Shown: positions 39,503 to 47,920, counted from the stretch's first letter. The stretch: 51,257 bases of DNA from Candidatus Nomurabacteria bacterium (GCA_943356675.1 CALRFQ010000005.1:1-51257); one strand, 5' to 3'. Notes: generated from the sequence alone by a model not told the origin. Numbers and translations: made by a program.

Positions 39503-40705
39503 ATGGACGAGAAACAATTACAACAAAAGATTGCAGAGTTCTACACAAAATTGTCACCAAAAATGCAAGAGATGTTTTCGAAGATGGAGTGGCTTGAGAA
39601 ACTTCGTGGCATTAGCCTGAAATACAATCTCACAGAAACTCAAATTCAAACTCTTGGCACAGAAACATCTCTCGTAATGCTTGGAATTATTCACCCAGAT
39701 GAATATGAGCAGACTCTTATGGCAGATCTTGCAGTACCTCGCCCTACAGGCCTAAATATTCTAGACGATATAAATCTCCAAATTCTAAAAGAATGGAGAG
39801 GGGATTTAACTACAACTTTTGAAAACAATGCGAAGGATTTAGCAGATAAAGAGTACGGGAATGGAAAAACCGTCGATGAAAGATTCGCAAGCCTACCTCA
39901 GGATGTGCAGGATGCCATCTCTTCTTCTGGCTACCAGAATGCACTTCTTGAGATCGGTAAGGCGAATAACTTCAATATAGAGATGATGGGAATACTCGAC
40001 AATACGACAACAAAGATGATGCTAGGCGTGATTCACCCTGAGGAATACAGTATGAAAATAAGCTCCGCGATGAATATATCGAAGGAAAAAGCCGACATAA
40101 TAGCCAAAGATGTAAACGAGAAAATCCTAAAAAACATTCGCACTTCACTTATAACTCACACAGAGAAAGTGCAAAAGGAAGAGCAGCCAGAGCCTGCAGT
40201 GCCACTGCCTCCATACAAAAAGCCTGAAGTTGAAATGAAGAAGGAAGAAGTGAAAGTAGTAGAAAGTGCTCCTCTTATTACGCCAGTCTCAGATTATATA
40301 AATATAGATATTCCTATGCCACCACAAATGCTACCTGTGGCAGATAACAACAATGGAGTATTCCAAAATGCCGGAATTGAAATTGAGAATAAAATCACTC
40401 AAGAGCCAACGAAATCTATGACAGAAGAAATGGTGAAAAAAGATGAGCAAGCCCTATCCATGTCTGGAGTAAGTGTGGTAGAAGAAAAAACCGTAGTAAA
40501 CCCTCCTGTTTCTACAACACAAGCTCAAATGATTGCTGGTATTGAAGATACTCCAAAGCCAGCACCAAACATAATGAGTGATAAATTAAAAAATATCACA
40601 ATCAACGCAAACTCTATAAAAAAGCCAAATACTACAACCTTCAACATACCTACAGCAGGTAGTGGTGCACCAAACAGTGGTGATCAATATAGAGAGAGAA
40701 TATAA
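39503..40705 (+). CDS. Secretion-locus protein with duplicated MLGxIHPxEY motif
   Basis: 400 residues, cytoplasmic, no membrane span. The N-terminal 215 residues are helical and hold an internal duplication: VMLGIIHPDEYEQTLMADL (motif at residue 59) and MMLGVIHPEEYSMKISSAM (motif at residue 173), each preceded by an amphipathic helix. The C-terminal half is Pro/Glu-rich and disordered (PEPAVPLPPYKKPEVEMKKE). I know no function. The position directly before PrgI and the VirB4 genes, 3 nt from the next ORF, suggests a cytoplasmic partner of the ATPase or a substrate-docking factor (inference). It opens a separate transcription unit with its own -10. Confidence 0.7.
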   Translation: MDEKQLQQKIAEFYTKLSPKMQEMFSKMEWLEKLRGISLKYNLTETQIQTLGTETSLVMLGIIHPDEYEQTLMADLAVPRPTGLNILDDINLQILKEWRGDLTTTFENNAKDLADKEYGNGKTVDERFASLPQDVQDAISSSGYQNALLEIGKANNFNIEMMGILDNTTTKMMLGVIHPEEYSMKISSAMNISKEKADIIAKDVNEKILKNIRTSLITHTEKVQKEEQPEPAVPLPPYKKPEVEMKKEEVKVVESAPLITPVSDYINIDIPMPPQMLPVADNNNGVFQNAGIEIENKITQEPTKSMTEEMVKKDEQALSMSGVSVVEEKTVVNPPVSTTQAQMIAGIEDTPKPAPNIMSDKLKNITINANSIKKPNTTTFNIPTAGSGAPNSGDQYRERI

Positions 40706-40708
40706 CAT

Positions 40709-41110
40709 ATGCAATTCAAAGTACCACAATTTATAGATGTCGAAGACAAACTCTTTGGACCTTTCACATTTAAAGAGTTCGTATATCTAGCTGGTGGAGC
40801 AGGGCTTATCTATGTAATTTATAAATTAGTAATCATATGGATCGCTGTACCACTTATCATAGTAGTAGCGGCATTTTCTGCAGCATTAACATTCTATAAA
40901 ATAAATAATAAACCATTTATCTATTACGTACAGGCAAGCATAACATACGCCCTAAAAAGCAAGCTGTATATATGGAAACAACATTTGAAGAAACCAGAAG
41001 TAGTAAAAGACAAAGTGGCAGAGCAAACAGAAGCACTACCCGCTATGACCACAAGTAGGCTCAAAGATTTGGCATGGAGTTTGGATGTTTTGGATCAGGC
41101 ACACAAGTAG
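40709..41110 (+). CDS. PrgI-family membrane protein (VirB3-like)
   Basis: 133 residues. The N-terminal FKVPQFIDVEDKLFGPFTFK is the PrgI-family signature, followed by a tight pair of transmembrane helices (residues 28-46 and 47-65: LAGGAGLIYVIYKLVIIWIA and PLIIVVAAFSAALTFYKIN) and YVQASITYALKSKLYIWKQH. PrgI proteins correspond to VirB3, which links the VirB4 ATPase to the inner-membrane complex. That fits its place directly before the VirB4 genes. Only 3 nt separate it from the upstream gene, so translation is coupled. Confidence 0.88.
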   Translation: MQFKVPQFIDVEDKLFGPFTFKEFVYLAGGAGLIYVIYKLVIIWIAVPLIIVVAAFSAALTFYKINNKPFIYYVQASITYALKSKLYIWKQHLKKPEVVKDKVAEQTEALPAMTTSRLKDLAWSLDVLDQAHK

Positions 41111-41184
41111 AAAGTATTAAGCAGTAAGTATTATGTATTATGGAATAATGAATTTAACCCCTTGATACTTTCTACTTACTGCTT
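41105..41184. repeat. AAGTAG/GTAAGT low-complexity repeat, copy 2, as an inverted pair
   Basis: A left arm built of AAGTAGAAAGTATTAAGCAG units (41106-41130) and a right arm in the opposite sense (41165-41190) with a 34-bp spacer. The right arm contains the promoter module of the split VirB4 operon. Confidence 0.65.
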
Positions 41185-41197
41185 ACTACTGTATAAT
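41165..41197 (+). promoter_or_regulatory. Shared promoter module, copy 1 (VirB4 operon), leaderless
   Basis: A 20-bp block beginning ATACTTTCTACTTACTGC (41165-41184) stands 7 bp before TATAAT (41192-41197), and 7 nt separate that from the ATG at 41205. The same block at the same distance from TATAAT occurs at 43739-43771. TTTCTA lies at -35 with a 17-bp spacer. Confidence 0.65.
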
Positions 41198-41204
41198 AAT
41201 ACAT

Positions 41205-41849
41205 ATGGCATTAAATGCTCGCGCAGCACAAGAATTTGTTCCCATCAAAGAAGTTCGTGATGGAGTCATCGTCCTAAAAGACGGGGGCTTGCGTGCTGTC
41301 CTCATAGCATCGTCTATAAACCTTTCTCTAAAATCAGAAGATGAACAGCATGCAACCATAATGCAGTTCCAGACATTTTTAAACGGACTCGATTTCTCTG
41401 TGGAAATTTCCGTGCAATCCCGCAAGCTTGATATCCGCCCATACATAGTATCTCTTGAAGAGAGAATGAAGCTCCAAACTGAGCCACTAATCAAGCTTCA
41501 AACAAAAGAATATATGGATTTCATTCGTTCTTTCACTGAAGAAGTAAACATAATGACGAAAAGTTTTTTCGTGACTATCCCATACAGTGGCGACACTAGC
41601 TTCGCTCCAAAAAAAGGTTTCTTTGATAAATTATTTGGTGGTAATCAGAAAGCAACCACAAAAGAAGAAGATTCAAAAACAAGATTTGAGGAGAAGCGCA
41701 CTCAGCTCGACGAGAGAGTAGGGGTAGTAATGCAAGGACTCGGATCTTTTGGTGTGCGTAGCACTCAGCTCGGCACAGAGGAAATAATTGAACTGTTCTA
41801 CAAGACATTTAATCCGGGTGATATAAGTCAGGGAGTAAAATTACAATAA
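41205..41849 (+). CDS. VirB4/TraC N-terminal-domain protein (separate half of a split VirB4)
   Basis: 214 residues. VPIKEVRDGVIVLKDGGLRA, then VLIASSINLSLKSEDEQHAT and FQTFLNGLDFSVEISVQSRK, match the start of VirB4/TraC-type ATPases, where this region binds the inner-membrane complex and comes before the P-loop part. Here it is encoded alone, stops at 41849, and the ATPase part starts 4 nt later in a different frame with its own ATG. It contains no Walker motif. A Lys/Gly-rich loop (FGGNQKATTKEEDSKTRFE) near 145-160 is probably flexible. Expected to assemble with the next product as one functional VirB4. Confidence 0.75.
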   Translation: MALNARAAQEFVPIKEVRDGVIVLKDGGLRAVLIASSINLSLKSEDEQHATIMQFQTFLNGLDFSVEISVQSRKLDIRPYIVSLEERMKLQTEPLIKLQTKEYMDFIRSFTEEVNIMTKSFFVTIPYSGDTSFAPKKGFFDKLFGGNQKATTKEEDSKTRFEEKRTQLDERVGVVMQGLGSFGVRSTQLGTEEIIELFYKTFNPGDISQGVKLQ

Positions 41850-41853
41850 TTAT

Positions 41854-43686
41854 ATGGGAATAATATCAGACATTTTTGGAAAGAAAGGAAATGCTCAGCA
41901 AGGGCACGGCATGATACTTCCTGTACTTCCTGAAGAAATATACAAAGCAGCCACACTTGAGCTTGGTGATATCATCGCACCGTCAGCGCTGCAAATCACA
42001 CCAAAGTCACTAAACTTGGGGGACAAAATTGCTCGTACTTTCTTCGTAATCTCATACCCAAGGTTTCTCACAGACAACTGGTTCTCACCAATTATAAATT
42101 TGGATAAAATTTTCGATGTTGCATTCTTCATACACCCTATAGACACACCAGAAATATTAAAAGCTTTTCAAAACAAAGTGGCGGAGGTTCAGAGCCAGAT
42201 TTCAATCCGTGAATCAAAAGGAATGGTGCGTGACCCAATGCTCGACACTGCATACAATGACCTTGAATCTCTTCGTGATTCTCTTATGCAAGCTCAGGAG
42301 AAAATGTTTGATGTAGGACTATACATCACAATCTATGCAGACAGTGAGATAGATTTATTTAAAATTGAGAGTGAAATAAAGTCTCTCCTTGAGTCCAAGC
42401 TCGTATACCTTAAGCCGGCGCTCTTCCAGCAGGAAGAAGCCTTTAAAAGTGTGATTCCACTAGGCACAGACATACTAGGTATTCACCAGAAGCTAAACAC
42501 AGAGCCTCTTTCATCTGTATTTCCATTCGTATCATTTGACCTTACATCAGACAAAGGAATACTCTATGGTGTGAACCGCCACAATTCAAGTCTTATAATA
42601 TTCGACAGATTCTCTCTTCCAAACTACAACTCTATTACTTTTGCTACATCTGGTGCAGGTAAATCATATGCAACTAAGCTAGAAATCTTGCGCACACTGA
42701 TGTTCGACACAGAAGTAATCGTGATCGACCCTGAAAGAGAATATGAATACCTTTCTGAAGCAGTAGGGGGCAGATACTTCAACATCGCACTTTCATCAGA
42801 TCACCACATAAACCCATTTGACCTTCCACTTCCTTCTGAGGATGAAACTGGCGCAGATGTACTACGAAGTAACACTATAAACCTAGTGGGATTATTCCGC
42901 ATAATGCTCGGAGGTCTTACTCCAGAAGAAGATTCAATCATCGACAGAGCCATTACGGAGACATATGCACTCAAGGACATCACAGCTGAATCAGATTTTA
43001 ATAATATCGAACCGCCACTACTTTCTGATATGGAAATGGTGCTAGCAGGGATGGATGGAAGTGAATCTATAATCCAAAGACTTTCAAAATACACTCGTGG
43101 TAGCTGGGCAACATTCTTAAACCAGCCATCAAATGTGGATATCAACCGCAAATTCGTAGTCTTTTCTGTGCGTGATATGGAGGACGAGCTCAAGCCGGTC
43201 GCTATGTACATAGTCACACACTACATCTGGAATGCAGTTAGGAAGAACATTAAAAAGAGACTCCTAGTGGTGGATGAGGCATGGTGGATGATGAAAAGTG
43301 AAGATACAGCATCTTTCCTATTCTCAATTGCTAAGAGAGGCCGTAAGTACTACCTAGGGCTTGCCACAATCACTCAAGACGTGGGCGACTTTATGAAAAG
43401 CCCATATGGAGTGCCTATTGTGACAAACTCTTCCATCCAGCTACTACTAAAGCAATCTCCATCGACGGTGGACCTGCTCCAAAAGACTTTCAACCTTACA
43501 GATCAAGAGAAATTCCTACTTCTTGAGTGTAATGTGGGGGAGGGCATATTCTTTGCAGGACTCAAGCACGTGGCTGTGAAGACCATCGCATCCTACACTG
43601 AAGACCAAATCATTACTTCTGACCCATCACAAATACTCGCCATAAAGAAAGCTAAGGAGGAGCTAGCGGCGGGAGAGAATAAGTAG
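41854..43686 (+). CDS. VirB4-like secretion ATPase
   Basis: 610 residues. The N-terminal part holds the mating-factor-like domain (LEKSLFDV-type: KMFDVGLYITIYADSEIDLF). The ATPase domain follows with Walker A TSGAGKS (K270), an IDPEREYEYL segment (the VirB4-type DPE motif), Walker B LLVVDEAWWM (D474, E475) and the ATITQDVGDFM motif. VirB4 energises assembly and substrate or pilin movement in type IV systems and resembles the DNA translocase TrwB/VirD4, but the DPEREY signature places it with VirB4/TraC. It is translated from its own ATG 4 nt after the N-terminal half. It ends the operon; repeat copy 3 follows. Cytoplasmic, membrane-associated. Confidence 0.92.
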   Translation: MGIISDIFGKKGNAQQGHGMILPVLPEEIYKAATLELGDIIAPSALQITPKSLNLGDKIARTFFVISYPRFLTDNWFSPIINLDKIFDVAFFIHPIDTPEILKAFQNKVAEVQSQISIRESKGMVRDPMLDTAYNDLESLRDSLMQAQEKMFDVGLYITIYADSEIDLFKIESEIKSLLESKLVYLKPALFQQEEAFKSVIPLGTDILGIHQKLNTEPLSSVFPFVSFDLTSDKGILYGVNRHNSSLIIFDRFSLPNYNSITFATSGAGKSYATKLEILRTLMFDTEVIVIDPEREYEYLSEAVGGRYFNIALSSDHHINPFDLPLPSEDETGADVLRSNTINLVGLFRIMLGGLTPEEDSIIDRAITETYALKDITAESDFNNIEPPLLSDMEMVLAGMDGSESIIQRLSKYTRGSWATFLNQPSNVDINRKFVVFSVRDMEDELKPVAMYIVTHYIWNAVRKNIKKRLLVVDEAWWMMKSEDTASFLFSIAKRGRKYYLGLATITQDVGDFMKSPYGVPIVTNSSIQLLLKQSPSTVDLLQKTFNLTDQEKFLLLECNVGEGIFFAGLKHVAVKTIASYTEDQIITSDPSQILAIKKAKEELAAGENK

Positions 43687-43758
43687 TATGTATTAAGTAG
43701 TAAGTAGTAGGGGATTAGAATGCACTTACATTAATATAATACTTTCTACTTACTGCTT
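43681..43758. repeat. AAGTAG/GTAAGT low-complexity repeat, copy 3
   Basis: The left arm, AAGTAGTATGTATTAAGTAG and on to 43713, overlaps the VirB4 stop. The right arm in the opposite sense (43739-43758) contains the second copy of the shared promoter module. Confidence 0.65.
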
Positions 43759-43771
43759 TATGTACTATAAT
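43739..43771 (+). promoter_or_regulatory. Shared promoter module, copy 2 (pilin operon); fixes a GTG start
   Basis: The same 20-bp block as at 41165 (43739-43758), 7 bp, TATAAT (43766-43771), then 6 nt to a GTG at 43778. The frame also opens at ATG 43760, but that ATG lies upstream of the -10. Confidence 0.65.
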
Positions 43772-43777
43772 ATAAAG

Positions 43778-44764
43778 GTGAAAAGATTTGTCCTAAAGTC
43801 TACTATTCTATTTATTTTGCTAATGACCATAAGCACTCCTTTTGTAATGCATGCAGAGTCTAGTATAAATGAAAGTGATGTTAATGTAGAAATAAATCCT
43901 CAAAATCCAGCCCCAGGAAAAAATGTGACAATCACAGTTTCAAGCTATTCTGCGAATTTAAACAGAGCTCAAATTGACTGGAAAGATAATGCGGGGAATG
44001 TTCTATCTAGTGGGGTGGGGTCCACAAGCTACTCACTTGTGGCTGGCGGACCAAATAGTGATGTAAATGTGCAAGTATATATCACCCCATATGGAGACAG
44101 CACTGCAGTGGTAAAGCAAATTTTTATTCACCCTACAGATGTGGACATCCTTTGGCAATCTATCGACGGATATGTGCCCCCATTTTACAAAGGGAAAGCT
44201 TTACCCACTAGCGAGAGTGTGATCCGTGCAGTAGCTATGCCAAATGCTGGGGCAGTGGCAAATAACAACAACATTGTTTACACATGGAAGCTCGAGCACA
44301 ATACTATGAGCAAATTCTCCGGCTATGGCAAAGATTCATTTACATTCGAGAACAGCTACCTAAGAAACACTGAGCATATAAATGTGAGTGCATCATCTGT
44401 GAACGGATCTTATAATGCAGAGAACAGTATTACAATTCCAATACAAAAATCAAAAGTATTATTTTATTTAAAAAACCAAGACGGGACTGTAAATTACAGC
44501 AATGCTCTTGCAGACAATTCACAAATAAGTGGGGAAGAGAGTACTATCGTGGCAGAGCCTTACTTCTTTCCACTCACTAGCGGAGCAGGATCACTTAAAT
44601 ATACTTGGAAGATAAACGGGGGTGCAATAGATACACCAAGAAACCCACTATCTCTCACAATCAGGCCAGCATCCACAGGTGGCTATGCTACAATTTCATT
44701 ATCAATCGACAATATATCAAAATTATTCCAAAGTGTATCAAACACTTTAAAACTTAATTTATAA
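43778..44764 (+). CDS. Secreted Ig/PKD-like protein
   Basis: 328 residues from GTG 43778 (VKRFVLKS, then the signal core TILFILLMTISTPFVMHAES). The mature part is beta-rich with three Ig/PKD-like sandwich repeats: INPQNPAPGKNVTITVSSYS...IDWKDNAG, AYTW-type YTWKLEHNTMSKFSGYGKDS, and LKYTWKINGGAIDTPRNPLS. There is no C-terminal anchor. It starts the operon with the pilin-lysozyme gene (3 nt gap) and shares its promoter module with the VirB4 operon. Likely an extracellular subunit or adhesin of the apparatus; no catalytic motif. GTG is preferred to ATG 43760 because of the promoter position and because it begins the signal peptide. Confidence 0.72.
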   Translation: MKRFVLKSTILFILLMTISTPFVMHAESSINESDVNVEINPQNPAPGKNVTITVSSYSANLNRAQIDWKDNAGNVLSSGVGSTSYSLVAGGPNSDVNVQVYITPYGDSTAVVKQIFIHPTDVDILWQSIDGYVPPFYKGKALPTSESVIRAVAMPNAGAVANNNNIVYTWKLEHNTMSKFSGYGKDSFTFENSYLRNTEHINVSASSVNGSYNAENSITIPIQKSKVLFYLKNQDGTVNYSNALADNSQISGEESTIVAEPYFFPLTSGAGSLKYTWKINGGAIDTPRNPLSLTIRPASTGGYATISLSIDNISKLFQSVSNTLKLNL

Positions 44765-44767
44765 AAT

Positions 44768-46627
44768 ATGAAAAAATATATCTTTATCTTAACAATTTTA
44801 TCTTTACTAGTAGGTAATTTTGCTTATGCAAGAATTGATTTAAGCACTGATACAGATAAAGTTGCAGTAAATGATAATATTCTCTCAGTAAAAGTGGATT
44901 TCTTGGCAAATACCGCTCAAATAAATGCACAAAAAATAGTATACACAGGATCTACAAAAACAAGTGCCGGCACAGTACTTCAAGCGGTGTCTGGGTCGAT
45001 ATCTGTAAATTCAACTTCGAACCCAAATGTAAATGGCACAGCAACAATAACAATAAATTTAGATAAAGCAAAACATCCAACAGGTACTACTTTTACATTA
45101 TATTTAGCAGATAATGATGGCTCAAATTTTACTACATCATTTAATACACCGTCATCTTATAAAACTGCTGCGGGTTCTGGCGATTTTTATTATACTACTG
45201 GCTATGATTTAGGTGTAGCATCAAATTATTCTATTTACAAAAATGATATAAACAATAGCTTCTTTAGATTTACCACCTTAGCAGCATGCACCACAGCATG
45301 GCAAAAAGCTATAGATGATATGTATTCAACAGAAGGTATTGGTTACAGTAGAAAAACTATTAAATTTACTGAATGTTTTGAATCAAAAAATTTAATCCCA
45401 GCACTAAATACTTTTATAGGTAAACTTAAAGAATATGGCACATTCTCATCTTCAGTTCCATTTTATTACTATAGTTGGAACCAGTATGATAACACTTGGG
45501 GCGGATCAATAGGCTTTAAAACTAAAGATGCCTGTGATAAAAGAGAGAAACTTGAATTCGGAAAAGGAATAGTGTCACATTGTGCACCGTATAGTATTCC
45601 ACCAAAACAACCAGTGAGTTGGAATGGAAATGCTGTAAATGTAACACCAACCCCAAATACACCATATAAAGATGAGTATAAATTACTTGCCCCAATTCCT
45701 GGACTTACTGAGATAAATAGTACGACTACAATTAGTGACTATTTGAACATAATATTTAAAGTAGGTATCGGGCTCCTTATCGCACTCTCAGTGATAATGC
45801 TTGTCATACACGGCGTTCAATATATGGGCGATGAATCAGTATTCGGCAAGACGGAAGCTATGCACAGCATCCGCGCCACAATAGGAGGGCTACTACTCGC
45901 TCTTGGTGCTTATGCAATATTAAACACGATTAATCCTGATCTGGTAAATGGAAGTTTGAATATTAAGAAATTAAATTTTACAATAACGCCTACTAGTAGT
46001 AACACCTCAACAGGAGCTACATCAACTATGTGTGTAAAATCTGCAAATGATCCAAACCCTGATGACGCAAAAGGTTGGAAAATAGATATTAATGCTTATC
46101 CTCTTATAAGAGATGAATATATTCCAGCGATTGATAAAAATCTACCTCTGGGTGCCCAATACTTGTTAACAGCACATACAATCGCCGAAGGATTTTCTAA
46201 AACAAATGGTAGAGCATACCCAACTCATAATCCAGGTAATATAGGTAATACAGACCCAGCTGGATTACCCCTAGACTGTGGTGATTTTAGTACTATTCCA
46301 CCTGAGGGGAGAAAAGCAGTTTCTAAAAACTCATATTGTTTTAAAAATCTTACTGATGGAATTAATGCACAAGCTAAGCATTTTAGAATAGTAGCTAACA
46401 AAAATGCCACGTCTAAAGAGTCCTCCTATGTAGTAGGTGGAACTTATGCTGAATGTACATTAGGTGGAGTTCCTTATGACGGATCTCTATATCAATACCT
46501 GTGGATTTATGCTGGTGGTGCTAGGTTAGATAATGGTTATGCAAATATTATAATCGGATATTTTGACTCAAAAGGAAAAACAATAACAGCCAGAAGTAAA
46601 ATGTGGGATATTTATAATATAAAATAA
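44768..46627 (+). CDS. VirB2-like pilin-type protein fused to a lysozyme-like domain
   Basis: 619 residues. Signal peptide YIFILTILSLLVGNFAYA. An extracytoplasmic region of about 300 residues includes a Cys/Trp-containing domain. Then come two transmembrane helices, near 325-347 (IIFKVGIGLLIALSVIMLVI) and 369-390 (ATIGGLLLALGAYAILNTI), with the spacing and Gly-rich character of VirB2/TrbC pilins. Residues 435-619 look like a peptidoglycan hydrolase: a candidate catalytic Glu474 (HTIAEGF) and the HNPGNIGN motif (487-494) seen in muramidase/glucosaminidase-type domains, then NLTDGINAQAKHFR and a C-terminal YANIIIGYF. This combines VirB2-like and VirB1-like roles in one chain. It follows the Ig-like gene by 3 nt. 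Confidence 0.75.
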   Translation: MKKYIFILTILSLLVGNFAYARIDLSTDTDKVAVNDNILSVKVDFLANTAQINAQKIVYTGSTKTSAGTVLQAVSGSISVNSTSNPNVNGTATITINLDKAKHPTGTTFTLYLADNDGSNFTTSFNTPSSYKTAAGSGDFYYTTGYDLGVASNYSIYKNDINNSFFRFTTLAACTTAWQKAIDDMYSTEGIGYSRKTIKFTECFESKNLIPALNTFIGKLKEYGTFSSSVPFYYYSWNQYDNTWGGSIGFKTKDACDKREKLEFGKGIVSHCAPYSIPPKQPVSWNGNAVNVTPTPNTPYKDEYKLLAPIPGLTEINSTTTISDYLNIIFKVGIGLLIALSVIMLVIHGVQYMGDESVFGKTEAMHSIRATIGGLLLALGAYAILNTINPDLVNGSLNIKKLNFTITPTSSNTSTGATSTMCVKSANDPNPDDAKGWKIDINAYPLIRDEYIPAIDKNLPLGAQYLLTAHTIAEGFSKTNGRAYPTHNPGNIGNTDPAGLPLDCGDFSTIPPEGRKAVSKNSYCFKNLTDGINAQAKHFRIVANKNATSKESSYVVGGTYAECTLGGVPYDGSLYQYLWIYAGGARLDNGYANIIIGYFDSKGKTITARSKMWDIYNIK

Positions 46628-46628
46628 T

Positions 46629-47885
46629 ATGTCAAAAAAGTTATTAATGTTAATAATAGGGAGCATACTAATCCTAGGAGGGGTAGGGGTCTTCATATAC
46701 TACAAAACTGCTGCCACAACGACTGGAGCAAATACTGCGACGAGTACATTTAAAAGTTTCCTACCATTCGGACTTGGTAATAGCTCTGGCACTACAGCAG
46801 GCGACACTACAAACACAAATACAGTGGGTGGTGACACTACCTCAGGAGTAGGCACAGATGGTGCAGCCCCAAGAGATGTATTAACACAGGTCACTACTTA
46901 TGGAGTAACGGGGGCTAATTCTTTTATGGTTATGAAGGCCACACAACCAGGTGATACAAATACGGCTACTCAAAATGCCTCGGCTATAAAGTTTATTGAG
47001 AAATCAAATGGTCACATTCACCAGATATTTATAGATGATGGTCAGAGTTCAGAAATAGATAATTCTGCAATTCCAAATACTTATGAAGCATTATTTAGCT
47101 CTGCTGGTGATTCTGTGGTGTACAGATACTTAGATGATACAGGGAAGAACATACAGAGCTTCTTAAGTATAGTGGGTATGCCTAGTGGTCAGTACCTACC
47201 AGAAAATGTAATTTCTATTTCTTCCTCGCCAGCAAATTCATCGTTCTTCTATATTACAAAAGATGAAAAAAATAATGCAGTAGGAAACCTCTTCACCCCA
47301 GCGGGAAGTAAGAATGTAAAAGTATTTAAATCTCCATTCTCAGAGTGGAATACCGACTTCACTGGAGCTGAAAATGTATATCTTACAACGAAGCCATCCT
47401 ATAATACAGAGGGTTCTGTATATTCTCTAAACACTAGAACTGGCATATTTACAAAGGTTTTGAGTGGTATTAAAGGCTTAACTACAAAGGTTAATCAGGA
47501 TAATTCTAGAATGATTTACAGTAGTAATGAAGGTAATGGTCCTAAGCTTTATGTGTACAATATCCAAAGTCACGAGATAAAAGATACTGGACTATATAGC
47601 TTCGCAGATAAATGTGTCTTTGCTTTTAATAAGATAGATGCATACTGTGCTATTCCAAACACAAATCCTAAAATCCAAAACCCAGATCTATGGTACCAAG
47701 GACTTGAATCTTATTCAGATTCTATTTTCAAAGTAAATACAAATACTGGCACAATATCTCAAGTTATTGACACAAGCATAAAAGGCGAGATAGATGCTAC
47801 AAATCTATTCCTAGATAAAACAGAGAATAATTTATTCTTCACAAATAAAAAAGATTCCACTCTCTGGAATCTAAACCTAAAATAA
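46629..47885 (+). CDS. Membrane-anchored beta-propeller-like surface protein
   Basis: 418 residues. A transmembrane anchor at 4-25 (LLMLIIGSILILGGVGVFIY) is followed by a Thr/Gly/Ser-rich linker (28-80) and a beta-rich domain with several repeats of about 45 residues ending in aromatic/Ser motifs (DSVVYRYLDDTG, SSFFYITKDEKNNAVGNLFT, SRMIYSSNEGNGPKLYVYN, NLFFTNKKDSTLWNLNLK). This is the pattern of TolB/WD40-like propellers. Two Cys near 315-330 may form a disulfide. It starts 1 nt after the pilin-lysozyme gene and closes the operon at a strong terminator. Exact role unknown; probably an outer part of the apparatus. Confidence 0.7.
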   Translation: MSKKLLMLIIGSILILGGVGVFIYYKTAATTTGANTATSTFKSFLPFGLGNSSGTTAGDTTNTNTVGGDTTSGVGTDGAAPRDVLTQVTTYGVTGANSFMVMKATQPGDTNTATQNASAIKFIEKSNGHIHQIFIDDGQSSEIDNSAIPNTYEALFSSAGDSVVYRYLDDTGKNIQSFLSIVGMPSGQYLPENVISISSSPANSSFFYITKDEKNNAVGNLFTPAGSKNVKVFKSPFSEWNTDFTGAENVYLTTKPSYNTEGSVYSLNTRTGIFTKVLSGIKGLTTKVNQDNSRMIYSSNEGNGPKLYVYNIQSHEIKDTGLYSFADKCVFAFNKIDAYCAIPNTNPKIQNPDLWYQGLESYSDSIFKVNTNTGTISQVIDTSIKGEIDATNLFLDKTENNLFFTNKKDSTLWNLNLK

Positions 47886-47920
47886 AAATATAAAATCCCC
47901 GAAAGGGGATTTTATATTTT
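47885..47920. terminator. Bidirectional terminator with GAAA tetraloop
   Basis: A perfect 16-bp stem (47885-47900 with 47905-47920), arms ending AATCCCC and GGGGATT, around GAAA, with T-rich exits on both strands. It serves the convergent secretion operon and the jag operon. Confidence 0.95.

Noticed and set aside
28950-47885. Integrative conjugative element
   Set aside because: No relaxase, coupling protein, integrase, attachment sites or composition break at the edges; the locus is flanked by rsmA and the origin block.
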